Below the pieces are notes generated by a model. It was not told the origin of the DNA and made no database searches. It worked only from the letters and a program-made list of their open reading frames with translations. From an uncultured Acetatifactor sp. (GTDB lineage: Bacteria > Bacillota > Clostridia > Lachnospirales > Lachnospiraceae): 63,443 bases of DNA. The translations under genes were made by a program, and so were the position numbers. Shown here piece after piece: positions 8,765 to 17,591 of this stretch; the stretch's first letter is position 1; each line of letters opens with the position of its first letter. Location: positions 1-63,443 of the forward strand of contig CAJUFB010000011.1 in the NCBI GenBank assembly GCA_910585805.1, given 5' to 3'.

Positions 8765-10660
8765 CTATCTCATGCCTCCATGCAGCTCATAGAGTACCAG
8801 CTCATCATCGCCATACACCAGACCGCAGCCCTGCGACTCACACAGCATGGCGATCTCGCCGCCTGCAGGCACCGCGATGTAGCGGCTTTTCAATGTATCC
8901 AGATTCTGTACTATATACTCCCGCATACAACAGCTGATCCCAAAGCCTTTGGGCAGGCCGTAAAGCAGCTGATACGAAGTGCGTACATCCTGACCGCCCA
9001 CTTTATCGCTGAACACCCAGATTACGACATTGTCATAATTCGGTGTATCTTCCTTCTCCAGCGCAAGCCGCTCCCCCAGCGCTTCTCTCCATTTCTCCAC
9101 GGAAGCTTCCCTGGTCTCCTCCAGATAAGGTACTTGATAATCAAAGGGGTCAAGGGGTACATAAAAGTAAAAATAACCGAAACAGACGCCGATCAGCACC
9201 GCTTTCTTATAAAACTGCGTATCCATCAGAGAAACCACAAACACTGCCGCCGCCATGAAAGTCAGCAGATGCCTGCTGCCCTCCGTCAGCTTGTACATCA
9301 GCAGCAGGGCAAAAAACATGGCCACAAAGCAAAACGCAAAATGCACCTCTATCACCATATTTTCCCATATTCGGTGGGCCTGCCCGGCATTTTTACCTCT
9401 CTCCGGCTTTTCCTCCAAGGCGTCTGCTCTCTCCGCTTCCAGATCCCCTCCTGCCGATTCTGTCATTACTTCCGGCTCTCTCTCCGCTTCGCCGGCCGCT
9501 TTTGTTCTGTTCTTTGAAGCGTCATGCGCCCCCGCCTGCAGGCGTCGAAGCATTCTCCAGTCCCGAACCCCCTGTACCGCCAGCACGCCCATGCAGGCAA
9601 GATAACCCACAAAATGGGCCCCCGAAGCCAGCCCCCCGGTAAAGCCTCTCTGAATATGCCCGAGAAAATCCTGCCCCACGTAATAAAGCTTCCTCACCGT
9701 AAAGTAGATTCCCCCAAACAGCCCTTCCTCCAAAAAGGATAATATCCAATCCGTATAAAACAAAGGGGTGAAATACTCCGCCCCCAGATAATGGTTGATA
9801 CAGACATAGAGCGCCAGCGTCACCACCATGAAAAGCACACCGCCCGCTGCATTGCGCCACTTTCCCCCACGGCTCTTCCCCCTTCGGACCCAGAAGTATA
9901 CAGGAAGCAGCATGAAAAGCACCATATACGGCCGCATCAGAACCATCAGCCCCGAAAGCGCCATCAATATTACCAGTTTGTAGTCTTTCTCCCGTCTCAG
10001 ATAGTTGACTGCCAGAGAATAAAAAAGGATCAATATGGCAAAACAAATCACTTCCGCCATGGCGGAAAGCATATAACGGACAAAGGGTCTGTAGAGACAG
10101 AAAAGAAATGTCAGCACCCCCATCTGCTTCCAGGCCGGCCTTACCAGCCACACAAACAGAAAACAGCAGAGGCTCATCAGGAAAATATTGCAGAAGACCG
10201 GAGACATGAGATTCCATCCAAAAAACACACCCCACAGAAGCCAGGGAAAGACCAGGACCGGACTCCATGCCGCAAAAGAAAGCTTCAGCGCATGACTCTC
10301 GTTGAAGCCGAAATATCCCTGAGGATACCCGAAGCTCAGGATACTCTCCACCTGTTTGTAGTAGAACAGCTCATCATTCCACTCGGAGGCCGGCACATAG
10401 ACCTCCGCCAGGCTCCGCCCCTCTCCGGCGCAGTACACCAGACAGCACAGCAGCGGAAGGGCCGCCAGCAGAAGCGACTTTATCAATGTAATGTATCTCT
10501 TCTCGCCAGGACATTCTTTTCCTCCGCGGACTTCCTTTCCGTCTGAATCCCCCGCCGTCCCGTGATCTTCCGATTTTTCAGTGTGTTTATCCGCATCGGA
10601 AATTCCTGATCCCGCCCGGCCACCGCCCGGCGCCATCCACCATTCCAAAAATCTGTTCAT
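8765..10660 (-). CDS. Large polytopic GT-C-like membrane protein
   Basis: About 631 residues from the ATG at 10660, chosen because GAGG lies nine bases upstream and the ATG follows the preceding gene's stop by one base; an upstream ATG at 10693 would overlap that gene. Around ten membrane helices are seen, with an acidic first outer loop (PASEWNDELFYYKQVESIL). A hydrophilic insert rich in Glu, Ala and Lys (about residues 375-440) breaks the membrane part, and a soluble domain of about 130 residues ends the protein. This resembles GT-C glycosyltransferases fed by GT2 polyprenyl-phosphate sugar synthases, which matches the upstream gene. The sugar is unknown. Confidence 0.55.
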   Translation of the reverse strand: MNRFLEWWMAPGGGRAGSGISDADKHTEKSEDHGTAGDSDGKEVRGGKECPGEKRYITLIKSLLLAALPLLCCLVYCAGEGRSLAEVYVPASEWNDELFYYKQVESILSFGYPQGYFGFNESHALKLSFAAWSPVLVFPWLLWGVFFGWNLMSPVFCNIFLMSLCCFLFVWLVRPAWKQMGVLTFLFCLYRPFVRYMLSAMAEVICFAILILFYSLAVNYLRREKDYKLVILMALSGLMVLMRPYMVLFMLLPVYFWVRRGKSRGGKWRNAAGGVLFMVVTLALYVCINHYLGAEYFTPLFYTDWILSFLEEGLFGGIYFTVRKLYYVGQDFLGHIQRGFTGGLASGAHFVGYLACMGVLAVQGVRDWRMLRRLQAGAHDASKNRTKAAGEAEREPEVMTESAGGDLEAERADALEEKPERGKNAGQAHRIWENMVIEVHFAFCFVAMFFALLLMYKLTEGSRHLLTFMAAAVFVVSLMDTQFYKKAVLIGVCFGYFYFYVPLDPFDYQVPYLEETREASVEKWREALGERLALEKEDTPNYDNVVIWVFSDKVGGQDVRTSYQLLYGLPKGFGISCCMREYIVQNLDTLKSRYIAVPAGGEIAMLCESQGCGLVYGDDELVLYELHGGMR

Positions 10661-10661
10661 C

Positions 10662-11627
10662 TTATCTATCCTCATTCTCCTGCCTGCATGCATCCAGATT
10701 CAGCTTCTCCCGGATTACATACTGGGGTGAATTGTTCAGACTGATATAGATACGGCCTATATACTCTCCGATCAGTCCCAGCATCAGCATGATCATCCCT
10801 CCGAAAAACACCAGCGCCGACATCAGGGAGCTGAAGCCCACAGGGACATCCGGAATAAGCAGACGCTTTACAATGGTGTAAATACCGTACAGAAAACCCG
10901 CCCCGGCGCTGACCGAGCCCAGAACCGTGGCAACTCTCAGCGGCTTCACCGAAAAGGCCGTAAACCCGTTGAACCACAGCTCCACCAGCTTCCTGAGCGT
11001 GTAGCCGGAGACGCCTACCTCCCGCTCTCTGTGCTTCACCGACACATTGGCGATATTCTTTGTAGCCCGCAGCACCAGCCCGATCACATAGGGATAGGAA
11101 TTCTCATAGCGCACCATATCCTCCACCACAAAGCGTTTCACCGCGAAATAGCTGGATATATACAGCTCCGCAGGCTTTTCCAGCATGATCCGCGTCATAT
11201 GCTCATTTACGCTGCTGCCCAGATTGCGGAATTTCGAATGCTGTTTGTGATCATATTTCGCATACACGGCATCATAACCTTCCTCCAGCGCAGCAAGCAG
11301 CTTCCCCGCCTCGTCAGCCGGAGTCTGCCCGTCATCGTCCAGGCACACCACATAATCCCCGTCGGAGTAGCGCAGCCCCGCCATCAGCGCAGAATGCTGG
11401 CCGAAATTCCTGGCGAAATCAATCCCCTTGATATGAGAATCCTCCTGACAGAGCTTCCTGATCACCTCAAAAGTATGATCGGGAGAACAGTCATTGATCA
11501 ACAGGATATCGTACTGGTACTGCTCCAGCGTCCTCATGGTATCCTCAATCTCCGCCACCACCCCGGGAAGCGTATGCTCCGACCGGTAACATGGAATTAC
11601 AAAACTGACCTTCTTCCTCTGTTCCAT
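10662..11627 (-). CDS. GT2 polyprenyl-phosphate glycosyltransferase (GtrB/ArnC/DPM1-like)
   Basis: About 321 residues. The GT-A domain starts VSFVIPCYRSEHTLP, has the acidic NDCSPD turn and the DDDGQ metal-binding motif, and is followed by two C-terminal membrane helices (around residues 230-300) ending in LIGEYIGRIY. This is the architecture of enzymes that load a sugar onto polyprenyl phosphate for later use by GT-C transferases outside. The start is placed at ATG 11627, where the conserved domain begins, after a GGGGGGTG tract; 18 more codons upstream are open but overlap the acetyltransferase gene. One base separates it from the GT-C gene downstream. Confidence 0.8.
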   Translation of the reverse strand: MEQRKKVSFVIPCYRSEHTLPGVVAEIEDTMRTLEQYQYDILLINDCSPDHTFEVIRKLCQEDSHIKGIDFARNFGQHSALMAGLRYSDGDYVVCLDDDGQTPADEAGKLLAALEEGYDAVYAKYDHKQHSKFRNLGSSVNEHMTRIMLEKPAELYISSYFAVKRFVVEDMVRYENSYPYVIGLVLRATKNIANVSVKHREREVGVSGYTLRKLVELWFNGFTAFSVKPLRVATVLGSVSAGAGFLYGIYTIVKRLLIPDVPVGFSSLMSALVFFGGMIMLMLGLIGEYIGRIYISLNNSPQYVIREKLNLDACRQENEDR

Positions 11628-11635
11628 CTGTTTTT

Positions 11636-12181
11636 TCACCCCCCAGCTTCTTCCCAGTCTGTCCGGAGAACCGCCATCCATATGATATCACGGTACGCCC
11701 CGTCTATCCTTACATCGTCTCTCAAACACGCCTCTTTCCGAAACCCGGCTTTTTCATAGCTGCGGACAGCCTGCATATTATCGGAAAGCGCCCGCAGATA
11801 AATTCTGTGCAGCCCCTCTTCCTCAAAGCAGTACCGGAGCATCAGCCTGGCGGCGGCTGTGCCGAGCCCTCTGCCCCTTGCCGCGGCATCCCCTATGAAA
11901 ATCCCGTACTCCGCCTTATTGTGGTTTCTGTCAATATCCCGGATATAGACACTGCCCAGTGGCTTCCCCTCCCCAATCCGGCAGATCATCATCTGAACTG
12001 CCTTTCCGGTATCTATCATCGTCCTGGTCCAGTTCTCATGACCTTCCCGGGTAAAAGGAGCCTGATAGATAAAGTTCTTCCGCACACTGTCGCTGTTCCG
12101 CCATGTGATGATCAGATCCGTGTCTTCCGGAGTCATACGGCGCAGACAGATCCCGGCCGCCCGGTCAATATATTGTTTCAT
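11636..12181 (-). CDS. GNAT acetyltransferase, PseH-like
   Basis: About 181 residues from ATG 12181 (GAGGTATCAGG upstream). The GNAT fold motifs are visible: AEYGIFIGDAAARGRGLG is the acetyl-CoA loop (R/Q-x-x-G-x-G/A form), and SYEKAGFRKEACLRDD matches the RimJ/RimL end motif. The N-terminal LRRMTPEDTDLIITWRNSD resembles PseH, which N-acetylates C4 of UDP-4-amino-4,6-dideoxy-AltNAc in the pseudaminic pathway. With pseC 1.5 kb upstream in the same transcript and pseB divergent, that assignment is plausible, but other sugar or protein acetyltransferases share the fold. Confidence 0.6.
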   Translation of the reverse strand: MKQYIDRAAGICLRRMTPEDTDLIITWRNSDSVRKNFIYQAPFTREGHENWTRTMIDTGKAVQMMICRIGEGKPLGSVYIRDIDRNHNKAEYGIFIGDAAARGRGLGTAAARLMLRYCFEEEGLHRIYLRALSDNMQAVRSYEKAGFRKEACLRDDVRIDGAYRDIIWMAVLRTDWEEAGG

Positions 12182-12357
12182 CCTGATACCTCTGTCCATT
12201 CCGGCGGACATCCCGTCAATGACCCCGCCTGTTATCACCCTGCTGCTTTGGAGACACTTCCTTTCCCCGCTGTCACCTGCCTCCCAACATATCCGCTTCA
12301 GGAAACCCAAACGACTACATATGATTCGTCAGGCTTTCCGTTTCTGCCGCTTCTGCT

Positions 12358-12581
12358 TTCTCACGCTTCCATCTTCTCACATTTCCGTCTTCTCATGCTT
12401 CTGCCTTCTCACGCTTCCGTCTTCTCACATTTCCGTCTTCTCACGCTTCTGCCTTCTCACTCTTCCGTCTTCTCATGCTTCTGCCTTCTCACTCTTCCGT
12501 CTTCTTGCGCTTCTGCCTTCTCACGCTTCTGCCTTCTCACATTTCCGTCTTCTCATGCTTCCGTCTTCTCACGCTTCTCCG
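12358..12581 (-). repeat. Tandem array of fourteen 16-base units
   Basis: Exactly 224 bases made of 14 units of 16, plus-strand form TTCTCACGCTTCCGTC with variation at a few positions (GCT/ATT/TCT; CCGTC/CTGCC). The array starts inside the last codons of the glycosyltransferase at 12553-13494 (its TGA lies in the next-to-last unit) and runs through the space to the acetyltransferase gene. Because 16 is not a multiple of three and every unit contains TGAGAAG on the coding strand, gain or loss of whole units after the stop would leave the protein unchanged. It also makes a very purine-rich transcript. Confidence 0.85.
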
Positions 12582-13494
12582 CGCTGACAGCCGCAAGACG
12601 ATATTCGAAATCCCGTTTATCTTTTGCTGCCAGAACCTCCAGGATCATCCCTGCAAAAAAGGACTGAATCCCTGCCAGCGCCATAAAACCGCACACAATC
12701 AGCGTGGGAAAACGGGGCACCAGCCCGGTCCGCAGATATTCGCTGAGTATGGGAACCATAAGCAGCAGCGCTATTGCCACCAGCAGCAGACACAATGAAC
12801 CAAAAAACCGCAGCGGCCTGTAATTGCGGTACAGCTGCAGCATCTTGTAGATCACCCGTACTCCGTCACTATAGGTGTTCAGCTTGGAGACGCTGCCCTC
12901 CGGCCTGTCCCGGTACTCCACCACCACGTTTTCCACCTGCATACTATAGTTCACCGCATGGATGGTCATCTCTGTCTCTATCTCAAATCCTTTTGAAAAT
13001 ACAGGAAAAGTTCTTACAAATTCATAGCTGAAAGCCCTGTATCCGGTCATGATATCCTTGATATCCGCATGAAACAGGCCGTTGATACCCACCCGCATCA
13101 GACTGTTGCCGAAGTTGTGAAAGGGTCGCTTATTTTCCGAAAAATAAGTGGAAGAAAGCCTGTCCCCCACCACCATGTCCGCATTATGCTCCAGCACCAG
13201 ACGCGCCATCTCTCCCGCGCAGTCCAGAGGATAGGTATCGTCGCCGTCAATCATCAGATAGCATTCCGCTTCGATCTCCCGGAACATACGGCGTATCACA
13301 TTGCCCTTGCCCTGTTTGTACTCATGGCGGACAATGGCTCCCTGCGTCCGTGCAAGCTCCGCCGTCCGGTCTGTGGAATTATTATCGTAGACATAGACAA
13401 TCGCCTCCGGCAATGCTTCCTTTACCTCCCGCACCACCTTGGAGATCGTCTGCGCTTCATTATAACAGGGGATCAATACTGCTATTTTATCCAT
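12553..13494 (-). CDS. GT2 family glycosyltransferase with C-terminal membrane helices
   Basis: About 313 residues. The N-terminus KIAVLIPCYNEAQTISKVV and the motifs VYDNNSTD and DGDDTYPLD show a GT2 domain like those of dolichyl-phosphate-sugar and polyprenyl-phosphate synthases. HADIKDIMTGYRAFS is conserved in this subgroup. Two helices follow (about residues 225-285). The start is at ATG 13494, where the domain begins; nine extra upstream codons are possible. The last residues (EKREKTEA) are encoded by the 16-base repeat array, so the natural tail has probably been replaced by repeat sequence. A lipid-linked sugar donor function is likely. Confidence 0.75.
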   Translation of the reverse strand: MDKIAVLIPCYNEAQTISKVVREVKEALPEAIVYVYDNNSTDRTAELARTQGAIVRHEYKQGKGNVIRRMFREIEAECYLMIDGDDTYPLDCAGEMARLVLEHNADMVVGDRLSSTYFSENKRPFHNFGNSLMRVGINGLFHADIKDIMTGYRAFSYEFVRTFPVFSKGFEIETEMTIHAVNYSMQVENVVVEYRDRPEGSVSKLNTYSDGVRVIYKMLQLYRNYRPLRFFGSLCLLLVAIALLLMVPILSEYLRTGLVPRFPTLIVCGFMALAGIQSFFAGMILEVLAAKDKRDFEYRLAAVSAEKREKTEA

Positions 13495-13611
13495 GCATCC
13501 GTAAGTCCTTTCCCAAATCACGCCCCTTCAGGCACCTGCACGAAACTGCTCTCCAAAACCGTGTCCTTCCAGCCGAACCGCCGCTCAAAATCGCCTCACT
13601 CCGACACACCG

Positions 13612-13684
13612 CCGAAACGTCCCTCCGCAGCATTCCCGTCCACAGCCGAAACGTCGCCTGAAGCCGCAGCATTCCCGTCCACAG
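13612..13684 (-). repeat. Two-copy tandem repeat just past the pseC stop
   Basis: Two direct copies (34 and 39 bases, one 5-base indel) share CCGAAACGTC and CCGCAGCATTCCCGTCCACA. The array starts four bases after the pseC stop codon. It occupies the interval between pseC and the next glycosyltransferase gene. Confidence 0.7.
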
Positions 13685-13688
13685 GAAA

Positions 13689-14882
13689 CTACCGCCTGTA
13701 ATATGCAAGAATCTTCCTGACAGCATGGATCACATCTTCCACATCCTCATCCGTAAGCGCATAATACAGGGGAAGGGACATCACTTCCTGATAATATGCC
13801 TCCGCATTGGGACACAACCCTTTCTCATAGCCCAGCTTTTCGTAATAGGAATGCCAGTAAACCGGCAGATAATGCACCTGTGAGTATATATTTTCTCCCC
13901 GCAGCGCATCGAAAAACTGCCTTCTGTCACAGGTAAGCCTGTCCGGATTGAGACGCAAAATGTACAGATGCCTCACAGTATCCGACTCCGGAATCTCTCT
14001 CTGCACCTTCAGCTCCGGCATCTCAGAAAATGCTCTGTCATACTTTGCCACGATTTCTTTTCTGCGTTCCGCAAATGCGGTCAATTTATCCAGCTGGCTG
14101 ATCAGCAGCGCAGCCTGAATGTCCGTCATTCGATAATTAAAGCCCAGCTCCACCTGCTCATTATACCAGAGCGCGTCCGTGGGATGCGCCATCTCCTCCC
14201 GGTTGCGGGTGATTCCATGGGCGCGCAGCCGCAGCAGCCGGCGATACCTCTCGATGTCATTTGTGGTGATGGCTCCGCCTTCCCCCGCAGTAACTGTCTT
14301 CACCGGATGAAAGCTGAAGCATGTCATATCGGCCATGCTCCCCACCGACTGCCCCCGATATCTGGTGCCAATGGCGTGCGCCGCATCTTCTATAAACGCC
14401 AGCCCGTGTTTCCTGCAGATTTCCCTGATGGCATCCTGTTCTATGGACTGCCCTGTAAAATCTACCGCCACAATGCCCTTTGTCCGGGGCGTGATCCGCT
14501 TTTCAATTGCCTGCGGATCAATATTATAAGTCTCCGGATCGATATCCGCGAAAACGGGCCTGGCACCGCAGTACAGAATACAGTTGGCAGAAGCCGCAAA
14601 AGTGATCGGGCTGACGATCACCTCATCTCCCTCCTGAAAGCCTGCCGCCAGAGCCGCCAGATGCAGCGCTGCCGTCCCGTTGCTCACCGCCACCGCATAC
14701 TTCGCCCCCGTCACCTCGCAGAGCTTCCGCTCCAGCTCGGCTATCCTGGGCCCGCAGGTCAGTTCCGGGCTGATCAGCGCCTCTGTCACCGCTGCGATAT
14801 CCTCTCTGTCAATATACTGTTTTCCGTAACTGAGCGGAGTGGTCCTCACCGGATTTCCGCCGAAGATTGCCAGTTTTTCCAT
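13689..14882 (-). CDS. pseC: PseC-like sugar-nucleotide aminotransferase
   Basis: About 397 residues of the DegT/DnrJ/EryC1/StrS family. SNGTAALHLAALAAG binds the PLP phosphate, EDAAHAIGTRY holds the conserved Asp, and the PLP lysine is in FHPVKTVTAGEGGA. The start (GGNPVRTTPLSYGKQYID) and the phrase LTCGPRIAELER resemble PseC, which aminates the 4-keto group of UDP-2-acetamido-2,6-dideoxy-arabino-hexulose made by PseB. GGGGAG precedes the ATG. A PseB gene is about 4 kb away and a PseH-like gene is downstream. A perosamine or bacillosamine-type aminotransferase is the main alternative. Confidence 0.8.
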   Translation of the reverse strand: MEKLAIFGGNPVRTTPLSYGKQYIDREDIAAVTEALISPELTCGPRIAELERKLCEVTGAKYAVAVSNGTAALHLAALAAGFQEGDEVIVSPITFAASANCILYCGARPVFADIDPETYNIDPQAIEKRITPRTKGIVAVDFTGQSIEQDAIREICRKHGLAFIEDAAHAIGTRYRGQSVGSMADMTCFSFHPVKTVTAGEGGAITTNDIERYRRLLRLRAHGITRNREEMAHPTDALWYNEQVELGFNYRMTDIQAALLISQLDKLTAFAERRKEIVAKYDRAFSEMPELKVQREIPESDTVRHLYILRLNPDRLTCDRRQFFDALRGENIYSQVHYLPVYWHSYYEKLGYEKGLCPNAEAYYQEVMSLPLYYALTDEDVEDVIHAVRKILAYYRR

Positions 14883-14957
14883 TTATATTCTCCCCTGATC
14901 CGGAAGGCCGGAACCGGAATTTTGCCGCCCCGCGCCCTTCCCGATCTTTACACACTT

Positions 14958-15028
14958 TACAGTAGGTATTTATGCTTGTCTTCCACCATGATTACAGCGG
15001 ATGTTTATGCTTGTCTTCCACTGTGATG
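14958..15028 (-). repeat. 35-base duplication across the manC stop codon
   Basis: The last codons and stop of manC are duplicated: the 18-base phrase TTTATGCTTGTCTTCCAC occurs at 14969-14986 and 15004-15021, a period of 35 bases, with flanking similarity (ACAG before, TGAT after). One copy encodes the true C-terminus EDKHKHPL; the other lies beyond the stop. Confidence 0.7.
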
Positions 15029-16302
15029 TTCCCGCCCAGCTGAACCTCGATGATCTTTAACTCCGTGTCCGCGGACACCGTATGCCTGCATCCGGCAGGC
15101 ATGGAAATGACATCACCGGGAACGACGATCCTCTCCACGCCGTCGATGACAGCTTTCCCTCTGCCGCTGGTCACTGTCCAGACTTCATCCCGATGGTCAT
15201 GGCTGTGATAATACAATCCATGCCCCGGCAGAAGAACGATCTTGATCGTCAGGCTGTCATCCTGCACGTCCAGCACCGTAAAGCTTCCCCATGACTTCTC
15301 CGCATACATGACCTGCTGCTCCATCTGTTCCACATAGGGCTTGATATAGCTGCTCTGTTCCTTATCCGAGACCAGAATGCCGTCACTGCTGGCAGCGACC
15401 ACCATATTCCGGCAGCCCATACACAGAATGGGAATATTCAGCTCGTTTACCACATTGGTATTTTCACAGGTTTCGTTTAAGATCCCGCGGCCGAGAACAG
15501 GTTCCGCCATGGCCTCGGTAAAGGTATTCCAGGTCCCCAGGTCTTTCCAGCCGCCATTGTAACGGAGCACCTGGATCTCCTTTTCCTGCTCCGCCACCGC
15601 ATAATCAAAACTGATCTTCTCCAGTTCCCCGTATCGTTCATATAGATCCTGATACCCTGTAAAGGAAATCAGCTCATGGGCTCTCCGCAGCAGATATCCA
15701 AGGCGAAAAGCAAAGACACCGCCGTTCCAGAGCGCTCCCCCCGCTATATACTTCTCCGCGGCCTCCAGCGCCGGCTTTTCCTTAAAAGTTTCCACCCGGC
15801 TTACCCTGTTCCCGGATGCCGGGATAATATAGCCGTATTTCTCGCTGGGATACGTTGGCTCTATCCCCAGAAGCGACAGGTTTGCGCTTCCGGTTTCCGC
15901 CATGCGGCTCAGCTCTTTCAGCGACTCAAAATAGCTGTCCTCCACATATGGATCCACCGGGCAAACCACTACAGGCGCGTCTTCTTTTATCTTCCGCACA
16001 TCATGCAGGTAAGCTGCAGCCAGGCAGATTGCCGGAAACGTATCGCGACGGCAGGGTTCCACACAGATATTCACCCTGTCTCCCAGCTGGTTCTTGATAG
16101 AGCTCACCTGCTTTTTGCTGGTGGCGATGGTGATCCCCGCCTCCGCATCCACGGATGTGATCTGCCGGTACACCCGGGTCAGCATGGACTCCAGTTCACC
16201 GTCTTCATTCTGAAACATTTTGATAAACTGCTTGGAACGGACATCGTTGGACAGAGGCCACAGCCGCTGTCCGCTACCGCCTGAAAGTAATATAATATTC
16301 AT
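14992..16302 (-). CDS. manC: Mannose-1-phosphate guanylyltransferase
   Basis: About 436 residues. The nucleotidyltransferase domain opens IILLSGGSGQRLWPLS, the pyrophosphorylase signature with the Arg and Lys (SKQF) that bind GTP and sugar phosphate; FKEKP and GGALWNGGVFAF follow. A cupin domain (about residues 340-430, HSHDHRDEVW) is the type-II mannose-6-phosphate isomerase domain; it may be active or degenerate. The enzyme makes GDP-mannose, the substrate of Gmd three genes upstream in the same leftward transcript. AGGGGGAA precedes the ATG. The length is slightly under the usual 460-480 of bifunctional ManC. Confidence 0.88.
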   Translation of the reverse strand: MNIILLSGGSGQRLWPLSNDVRSKQFIKMFQNEDGELESMLTRVYRQITSVDAEAGITIATSKKQVSSIKNQLGDRVNICVEPCRRDTFPAICLAAAYLHDVRKIKEDAPVVVCPVDPYVEDSYFESLKELSRMAETGSANLSLLGIEPTYPSEKYGYIIPASGNRVSRVETFKEKPALEAAEKYIAGGALWNGGVFAFRLGYLLRRAHELISFTGYQDLYERYGELEKISFDYAVAEQEKEIQVLRYNGGWKDLGTWNTFTEAMAEPVLGRGILNETCENTNVVNELNIPILCMGCRNMVVAASSDGILVSDKEQSSYIKPYVEQMEQQVMYAEKSWGSFTVLDVQDDSLTIKIVLLPGHGLYYHSHDHRDEVWTVTSGRGKAVIDGVERIVVPGDVISMPAGCRHTVSADTELKIIEVQLGGNITVEDKHKHPL

Positions 16303-16415
16303 AATTTCGTTCCCCCTGCTATCTTCCTCTGCCGCAGGTTCTCCACGGCAAATCCCGGCCGGGCATATGGGCTTCCATCGCTTTTTGCATCCGCGTTTTC
16401 AATACCTCCGGCAGT

Positions 16416-17513
16416 TTACAGTTCTCTCTCACACAACTCCAGCGCGGAGGCAATCACCTTATCCATATCGTAATATCGATAACTTCCAAGTCTTCCGCCA
16501 AAGATGACCCGGCTCTCGTTCTCCGCCTTTGCCTTATATTCCCCATAAAGCGAATCATTCTTCTCATTATTCACGGGATAGTAAGGCTCATCCCCCTTCT
16601 TCCACTCACTGGAATACTCCCGGGAGATAATGGTGGTGGGCTGTTCTCCGAATTCAAAATGCTTATGCTCAATGATCCTGGTATAGGGAACTTCCCGCTC
16701 CGTATAGTTTACCACGGCATTGCCCTGATAATTCTCCTGTTCCAGCTCTTCTGTCTCAAACCGGACACTGCGATACTCCAGCACCCCCAGACAGTAATCA
16801 TAAAACTGGTCGATCATGCCTGTATAGATCACCTTATCCGCCAGCCCGTCCAGTTCTCCCCGATGCGCCAGATAATCCGTGTTCAGCCGAACCTCCGTTC
16901 CCTCCAGCAGCTTCTCCACAATGCGGGTATAGCCGCCCATGGGAATCCCCTGATACCTGTCATTGAAATAATTATTGTCATAGGTAAAGCGCAGAGGCAG
17001 ACGTTTGATGATGAAAGCAGGCAGATCCCTGCAGTCCCGTCCCCACTGCTTCTCCGTATACCCCTTGATCAGCTTCTCATACACATCCCGTCCCACCAGG
17101 GACAGCGCCTGTTCCTCCAGATTCTGAGGCTCGGTGATCTGCAGATCCGCGATCTGATCCGCAATGATTTTCCGCGCTTCCTCCGGGGTGACTATCCCCC
17201 ACATTTTGCTGAAAGTATTCATATTAAAAGGAAGGTTGTACAGTTCATCCCGATATCGGGCTATGGGCGAGTTGATATATTGATTAAATTCCGCAAACTG
17301 GTTTACATATTCCCATACTTTTTTGTCGGAAGTATGGAAAATATGGGCGCCGTATCTGTGCACCTGAATCCCGTGAACTTCCTCCGTATAGATATTCCCG
17401 GCGATGTGCTCCCTCTTCTCCACCACCAGGCATGTCTTTCCCTTTTTCTTTGCTTCATGGGCAAACACTGCCCCGAACAGCCCGGCGCCTGCAATTAAAT
17501 AGTCATATTTCAT
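16416..17513 (-). CDS. glf: UDP-galactopyranose mutase
   Basis: About 365 residues. DYLIAGAGLFGAVFAHE is the FAD dinucleotide-binding turn, EKREHIAGNIYTEE and HRYGAHIFHTS are the conserved Glf blocks, and RYRDELYNLPFNMNTF and LIKGYTEKQWGRD carry substrate-binding aromatic and Arg residues. It interconverts UDP-galactopyranose and UDP-galactofuranose using reduced flavin. Its presence predicts galactofuranose in the polymer. AGGAGAG lies before the ATG. It sits between manC and gmd, all leftward. Confidence 0.95.
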   Translation of the reverse strand: MKYDYLIAGAGLFGAVFAHEAKKKGKTCLVVEKREHIAGNIYTEEVHGIQVHRYGAHIFHTSDKKVWEYVNQFAEFNQYINSPIARYRDELYNLPFNMNTFSKMWGIVTPEEARKIIADQIADLQITEPQNLEEQALSLVGRDVYEKLIKGYTEKQWGRDCRDLPAFIIKRLPLRFTYDNNYFNDRYQGIPMGGYTRIVEKLLEGTEVRLNTDYLAHRGELDGLADKVIYTGMIDQFYDYCLGVLEYRSVRFETEELEQENYQGNAVVNYTEREVPYTRIIEHKHFEFGEQPTTIISREYSSEWKKGDEPYYPVNNEKNDSLYGEYKAKAENESRVIFGGRLGSYRYYDMDKVIASALELCEREL

Positions 17514-17591
17514 CTTAACTCTCCTCTTCTATTGTCCGCTGTCGCAATCCTGCTGCCGGTTGCCTCTCCTTCCGAACAGGCAGCCTGCTGC

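Noticed and set aside
12105..12798. Overlapping plus-strand frames rich in Ser, His and Phe
   Set aside because: They are produced by the 16-base repeat and by the antisense of two clear genes; no ribosome sites.
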